Source of the DNA: Mucilaginibacter phyllosphaerae
GTDB lineage: Bacteria; Bacteroidota; Bacteroidia; Sphingobacteriales; Sphingobacteriaceae
Direction of reading: 5' to 3'
Assembly: GCF_004378255.1 (NCBI RefSeq)
Contig: NZ_SNQG01000003.1
Location: 1-64,000 of the forward strand
DNA: 64,000 nt
Made by a program: the position numbers and the translations under genes. Position 1 is the stretch's first letter, and every line of letters starts with the position of its first letter. This document shows, piece after piece, positions 59,763 through 64,000 of this stretch. The notes beneath the pieces were generated by a model. The model worked only from the letters and a program-made list of their open reading frames with translations, had not been told where the DNA came from and searched no databases.

Positions 59763-62700
59763 TTATAATTCTACTTTAATACCAAAAGTGTATTGCGCGC
59801 GCGGCTTAATGGTGCCGATGGGGTACTCCGGGTCCTCGCCCGTTTTGTTGGCCACAACCGTATATAAATTATTACCCTGCAAAGTAAGCTGCGCACCGTG
59901 CACCCCTAATTTTGATAGTAATTGCCTGGATATATTGTAGCTTAAGTTCACCTCCTGCAGCCTGGCCAGGTTAGCATTCACATAATTATAACTGAGGTAA
60001 GGGTAGTAGCCTATCCAGTTACCGTAACTGTAGGTGTTGGGGTCTGTGGGCAGTGTCAGCATTTTTGACGGGTCGGCATTAAGCACTGCGGATATTTTGC
60101 TGTTGGGTAAATTAACCGACCCTGATTGCGGGTAGTTAAAATACTGCGCCTTAAACACGCCGCCAAATTTGGCTATCAGGATGAACGACAGGTTAAAATC
60201 ATAGATCTTGAAGGAGTTGGTCATCCCCAGGATATACGGCGGATTAAGCGTGCCTGCATTTTTAAGAAAACCCAGCCCATCCATCGACGGGAAGTTTGAA
60301 AGCTGGAGCCTGGTGCCATTGGGGCCAACTACCGTAGGGTTGCCCGCATTGTCGAGCCCGGCATATTCAAAAGCAAAAACAGTGTTGGGGTCATAACCCT
60401 CCCTGTATGATCCCTGCCCGGTATTTACCAGCGCGTATGCCGGGCTGCTTGGGTTAAACAGTTTAGTGATACGGGTTTTATTGTAAGAAGCATTAAAGCT
60501 GCCGTTCCAAACAATATCATTTCCTTTCAATGGGATAACGGTCCCTAATGTGATTTCAATGCCCTTATTATCCAGGCCGGCATTATTAAAACGTTGTACC
60601 GATACGCCATTTACGGATGGAATGGCAATCTGGGCAAGCAAGTCCTTACCTTTTTTATTGTACACATCAATTTTACCATACAATTTATTGCCGAACATTG
60701 CAAAATCAAGCCCCAAATTAAATGTGCCTGTTTTTTCCCAGGTAAGGGTAGGGTTGCCATTATCTGCAATGGTGGCAGTATAATCTTTGGTGTAATTATC
60801 GGCCCGGGTGTTGTAGCTTAGTAAAGTATATGGACTGGTAAGGTTATCTACATTGCCTGTGTAGCCATAGGTTGCGCGCAGGTTTAAACGGCTTAACCAG
60901 CTTACATTTTTCAGGAATTCCTCTTTGGTGATATCATAGCCCAACCCCATAGAATAAAAGGGCGAGTAGCGATACTTAGGCTCTTTGGCGATCAGGTTAG
61001 AGGCATCGGTACGGTAACTGCCGGATAGCGTATATTTATTTAAATAAGTGTACGATGCATTGGCAAACATGGAGAAAAAGCGGCGGGTAGCATACCCAAA
61101 ACTGTTGGTGTAGTTAAAGTAATTGCCATAGCCATACCAGCCGGTTGTGCCCGTTGGGCCGTTTGGAAAACTACCTACGTTAAGCGTGTTTTCGTTATAA
61201 CCATACGTAGTGGGGTTGGTGTAGCTCTGCGTTACAGCGTTGTTAACCTCGGCACCTGCTACTATGTTAATTTCGTGCTTATCGGCAAACATGCGCGTAA
61301 AGTTTGCCTGGTTACGAATGTTATAGGTTTCTACAGTGGTGCGGCTTTGATCTAACATACCGCCCAATGGCAGGTTTGGCGTTACATTGCCGGTAAGCGT
61401 TTGATCCCAGGAAGAAGTAGTATTAACGGCATTACGCACATAAAAGGTTTGGTCGTTACGATAATTCTTATTAACCATGCTTAAATTTTCGTACTGTACT
61501 TTAGTGTCGAAAGTTAAACCGGGCAATATTTTAAAGGTAAGGCCGGCCTGCAACCGCGCCGTAATATTGTTTTCGGTAATGCTTTGGTTCTCTCTTTCCT
61601 GTATGGGGTTGTAAGAAAACGAATACGGGAACATGGAAAGCGGTACGGTTCGGTCAAGTATCGGCTGATAATACTGATGGATATCTGTTAAAGAACCGTC
61701 GGGGTTTTTCAGCATTTCATACGGCGAGAGGGATTGCAGGTAATATAAACCTACCCCGTTATTATTATTTTTTTGGTAATTTAAGGTAGTTGAGGCATAA
61801 ACATCCAGCCATTTATATACGTTGGCGGTTGTGCGGTAGTTAACAGCATATTTACGGCTGTCGCTCCCCGTAAAATTCGTTTGGCTTTGCTCGGCAAGTA
61901 CAGAAACCAGATTATTCATCCGGTTAGTACCGCCTGATAAGGTAAGGTTGTATTGCGTGGTAACAGGTGCCGACAGCAGGTAGTCGGCAATCTGGCTGCG
62001 GTTATCCTGCGTTTTAAGCTGTGCAAGGCGGGCGCTTAACTGGTTGTTAGTTAAAAATCCCAGCCTGTTCTCGTTCAAGGCAACGGTTGCTTCGGATGTT
62101 CTGTAATTTTCATAAAAAGAACCCGAATTTGGGAACGCGCCCCATTTGTTAAAAGACAGCTGCTCATAATCTACCGTTTGGGCAGACGACGCCAGGCCGG
62201 TGGCATAACCTACATTAAACTTGGGCGAAAACCTGGTAAAAGCAGAAAATTCTACCTTAAGCGGTGCATTACGGCCGCCTTTTTTAGTGGTAACCACAAT
62301 AACGCCATTGGCTGCACGGGCCCCCCAGATAGATGCGGCAGCGGCATCTTTTAAAACAGTTACGGTTTCAATATCATTGGGGTTAACTGAATTAAAATAG
62401 TTTAAGCTGGTATTCCTTATAGCAAATCCGTCAACCACAAGCAGCGGTTCGTTATTTTGATTATTAGCATACAGGGTTGTTTGGCCGCGTATCTGTATCT
62501 TAGGGATGCCATCCACATCATACCTAACCTGCATACCGGCAACTGTACCCACTAAGCGTTCGGCCAGGCTTTGGTTTGGCTTTTCTATCTGGCTTTTCTT
62601 TAGCAGATCGAACGAGCCGGTTGCCCTTTCTGCAGATATTTGCTGGTAGCCGTTATTTACCACGTTTACCGTACTCAGCTGCATTTGCCCGGTTGACAGG

Positions 62701-63341
62701 GTGATCCGTTGCCTTACATCTTTGCCTGTTAAGGTAACATAGCTTTGCTGCGCTAAATAGCCTATATAGGTTACGGTAAGCTTATATTCGGCCGGCGGCA
62801 GGTTACCGAACCCAAATTCACCAAACTCGTTTGTTTGGGTAACATAGCTATTCGGCACATTTGCCAGCGGCTGCCTGGTTTCCAGTGCAACCGTAGCGCC
62901 TACCAGCGGTGCTCCCGCCGTATCCACCACGCTTCCGGAAATACTTGCCTTGTCAAAAAAAGATCCTATCCTGTTAAAGATCGTCTTCTCCTTTATCACC
63001 ACCATTTTATCCTCTATCGAATACTCCAGCGATTGGCCTTCCAGGCATTTTTGAAGAACCAATTCCAGGGCCTCATCTTTTACAGCAATGCTAATGGGTT
63101 TCTTTTTGCTTAAAAGTTCGCGGTTGTACAAAAAATCATAACCTGTTTGGTTATGGATCTGCCGGAAAAGCTTTTCGAGCGACACTTTATTTTGGTTAAG
63201 CGTTACCCGTTGGGCCAAACCTGCCGCACTTACCTGCATCAACGTAACGATGAGTATAATGGTAGTTAAACGCATTATCAGCCATATTTTATGGATATAG
63301 CCTTTCGGCATACCCGGTTTCCTGGTATAAAATTTATACAT
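59763..63341 (-). CDS. SusC/RagA-family TonB-dependent outer-membrane transporter with STN domain
   Basis: This 1192-residue receptor imports a bulky nutrient through the outer membrane. A signal peptide (about residues 20-44) is followed by an STN domain (about 50-115, FYNRELLSKKKP region), a carboxypeptidase-regulatory-like beta-sandwich (about 135-215), the plug (about 230-350, with VTVLKDAAAASIWGARAANG) and the 22-strand barrel. The STN domain is diagnostic for regulation by FecR and an ECF sigma factor. The FecR gene is directly upstream. Confidence 0.95.
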   Translation of the reverse strand: MYKFYTRKPGMPKGYIHKIWLIMRLTTIILIVTLMQVSAAGLAQRVTLNQNKVSLEKLFRQIHNQTGYDFLYNRELLSKKKPISIAVKDEALELVLQKCLEGQSLEYSIEDKMVVIKEKTIFNRIGSFFDKASISGSVVDTAGAPLVGATVALETRQPLANVPNSYVTQTNEFGEFGFGNLPPAEYKLTVTYIGYLAQQSYVTLTGKDVRQRITLSTGQMQLSTVNVVNNGYQQISAERATGSFDLLKKSQIEKPNQSLAERLVGTVAGMQVRYDVDGIPKIQIRGQTTLYANNQNNEPLLVVDGFAIRNTSLNYFNSVNPNDIETVTVLKDAAAASIWGARAANGVIVVTTKKGGRNAPLKVEFSAFTRFSPKFNVGYATGLASSAQTVDYEQLSFNKWGAFPNSGSFYENYRTSEATVALNENRLGFLTNNQLSARLAQLKTQDNRSQIADYLLSAPVTTQYNLTLSGGTNRMNNLVSVLAEQSQTNFTGSDSRKYAVNYRTTANVYKWLDVYASTTLNYQKNNNNGVGLYYLQSLSPYEMLKNPDGSLTDIHQYYQPILDRTVPLSMFPYSFSYNPIQERENQSITENNITARLQAGLTFKILPGLTFDTKVQYENLSMVNKNYRNDQTFYVRNAVNTTSSWDQTLTGNVTPNLPLGGMLDQSRTTVETYNIRNQANFTRMFADKHEINIVAGAEVNNAVTQSYTNPTTYGYNENTLNVGSFPNGPTGTTGWYGYGNYFNYTNSFGYATRRFFSMFANASYTYLNKYTLSGSYRTDASNLIAKEPKYRYSPFYSMGLGYDITKEEFLKNVSWLSRLNLRATYGYTGNVDNLTSPYTLLSYNTRADNYTKDYTATIADNGNPTLTWEKTGTFNLGLDFAMFGNKLYGKIDVYNKKGKDLLAQIAIPSVNGVSVQRFNNAGLDNKGIEITLGTVIPLKGNDIVWNGSFNASYNKTRITKLFNPSSPAYALVNTGQGSYREGYDPNTVFAFEYAGLDNAGNPTVVGPNGTRLQLSNFPSMDGLGFLKNAGTLNPPYILGMTNSFKIYDFNLSFILIAKFGGVFKAQYFNYPQSGSVNLPNSKISAVLNADPSKMLTLPTDPNTYSYGNWIGYYPYLSYNYVNANLARLQEVNLSYNISRQLLSKLGVHGAQLTLQGNNLYTVVANKTGEDPEYPIGTIKPRAQYTFGIKVEL

Positions 63342-63560
63342 TTGTTAAGTTTGGTTTAGCAGTAAGCCTTATGGTTCGAAGCTTGGGGCCACTGCGATTA
63401 TTGTTGATATTTTTTATTAACTGATGCCAAACAACTGCCAGGGGTGTTTGCGCACTTCTGGCTTGTTTGTTTAATGCCTTAGCTTTGCTGCTGTAAAAAT
63501 TTGCCCATTTGCTTTGGTTAAAAGGTTAATCAATCTGGTTAATTAGGATGTATGTTATAG
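63342..63560. other. Intergenic gap between FecR and SusC genes
   Basis: The 219 bases hold no gene. The gap probably carries the ECF-sigma-dependent promoter of susC, but I could not identify the box with confidence. Confidence 0.4.
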
Positions 63561-64000
63561 TTATTTGCTTACGTAAACCTTTCGCCCCTCCACTCTGAAA
63601 TGCACCTCGCCCGTTTTCGCCATCATTTTAAGTATCGTTGAAATGTTTCTCTCTCTGGATGAAAAACCACCCAGCTGTAAATTAACCGGTGCCGACGGCT
63701 CATAGATCACTTCAATATTATACCAGCGGGCAACCTTGCGCATCGTGGTGCGGAAATCATCCCTGCCAAACATAAATTCGTTATTCTTCCAGGCCACCGC
63801 CTCTTCGGTATCGGCATCATTAACTGCTATGTTATTACCCATTAACACGGCTTGCTCGCCCGGTTTTAACATCTTGTCTTCGTGGCGCAGGCCGGTCACC
63901 CTAACGCTCCCCTCAAGCAGCGTGGTTTTGGTTGCAGACTCATCGGGGTAAGCGTTGATGTTAAAGTGTGTACCCAAAACCTGCACCTCCTGTTGGGCGG
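63561..64000 (-). CDS. FecR-family anti-sigma factor, 5' end cut by the window
   Basis: The visible 146 codons are the C-terminal part of a FecR protein. The frame continues without a stop to the window edge, so the N-terminus is missing. QVLGTHFNINAYPDESATKTTLLEGSVRV is the conserved FecR domain and VARWYNIEVIYEP with FSSRERNISTILKMMAKTGEVHF is the C-terminal STN-like domain. The protein signals from the occupied SusC-type receptor to an ECF sigma factor that would lie further right. Its partner here is the adjacent SusC homologue. Confidence 0.9.
   Translation of the reverse strand, partial: AQQEVQVLGTHFNINAYPDESATKTTLLEGSVRVTGLRHEDKMLKPGEQAVLMGNNIAVNDADTEEAVAWKNNEFMFGRDDFRTTMRKVARWYNIEVIYEPSAPVNLQLGGFSSRERNISTILKMMAKTGEVHFRVEGRKVYVSK

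Noticed and set aside
1..64000. CRISPR arrays, tRNA or rRNA genes, transposases
   Set aside because: No regularly spaced direct repeats, cloverleaf sequences, rRNA segments or transposase motifs were seen on reading the window.

Overview
The window looks like a chromosomal segment of a Bacteroidota bacterium of the family Sphingobacteriaceae, most like Mucilaginibacter or Pedobacter. The reasons are a FecR/SusC/SusD locus, many exported glycoside hydrolases and dehydrogenases, the HU-TPR-RNase G neighbourhood, TAnnTTTG-type promoter boxes and several families of short palindromic intergenic repeats. The genus is inference; the phylum is secure. No rRNA, tRNA, CRISPR array, prophage or transposase gene was seen.

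Layout. 1-3.7 kb: an exported Gfo/Idh/MocA oxidoreductase diverges from a GH20 hexosaminidase. 4-13.2 kb: a same-strand pentose-phosphate cluster (polyphosphate-glucokinase-like ROK protein, tkt, rpiA, tal, a HAD phosphatase, gnd, zwf, pgl) covering glucose phosphorylation and both branches of the pathway. 13.2-15.1 kb: an accessory islet holding a 3' relic of a second pgl and two low-GC membrane-protein genes, between two 118-bp direct repeats, followed by a 133-bp palindrome. 15.1-22.2 kb: a helicase-nuclease, a class C beta-lactamase-like serine hydrolase and a DPP IV-type peptidase. 22.3-29.7 kb: information-processing genes (ssb, mutY, HU, a TPR protein, a 29-residue basic ribosomal-type protein, RNase G, radA) plus an exported CBM9-like protein. 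radA carries an in-frame palindromic insertion.

29.7-39.3 kb: a GAF/SpoIIE phosphatase, a glycosyltransferase overlapping a flippase-like membrane protein, a dienelactone hydrolase, a PQQ sugar dehydrogenase and a SNF2 helicase. 39.3-41.4 kb: a compact operon of small proteins (two DoxX-like, SRPBCC, VOC, and a 69-residue protein). 41.5-43.5 kb: an SPFH protein paired with a divergent NAD-kinase-like protein. 43.6-47.9 kb: DinB, rlmF, a GyrI-like protein, a glucoamylase/GH144-like enzyme and a methyltransferase. 47.9-53.1 kb: a cytochrome-c sugar dehydrogenase, an SGNH esterase and a GH95 fucosidase. 53.2-53.8 kb: a GNAT gene broken by a nonsense codon. 54-64 kb: FecR (cut by the window edge), SusC, SusD, TlpA and an M16 protease on the minus strand, ending at a strong terminator; the enzymes suggest uptake of peptides rather than glycans.

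The points most worth following up are the SPFH/NAD-kinase-like pair, the repeat-flanked islet at the 3' end of pgl, and the protein-coding palindrome inside radA. All functions are read from sequence motifs and family knowledge; no database search was run.
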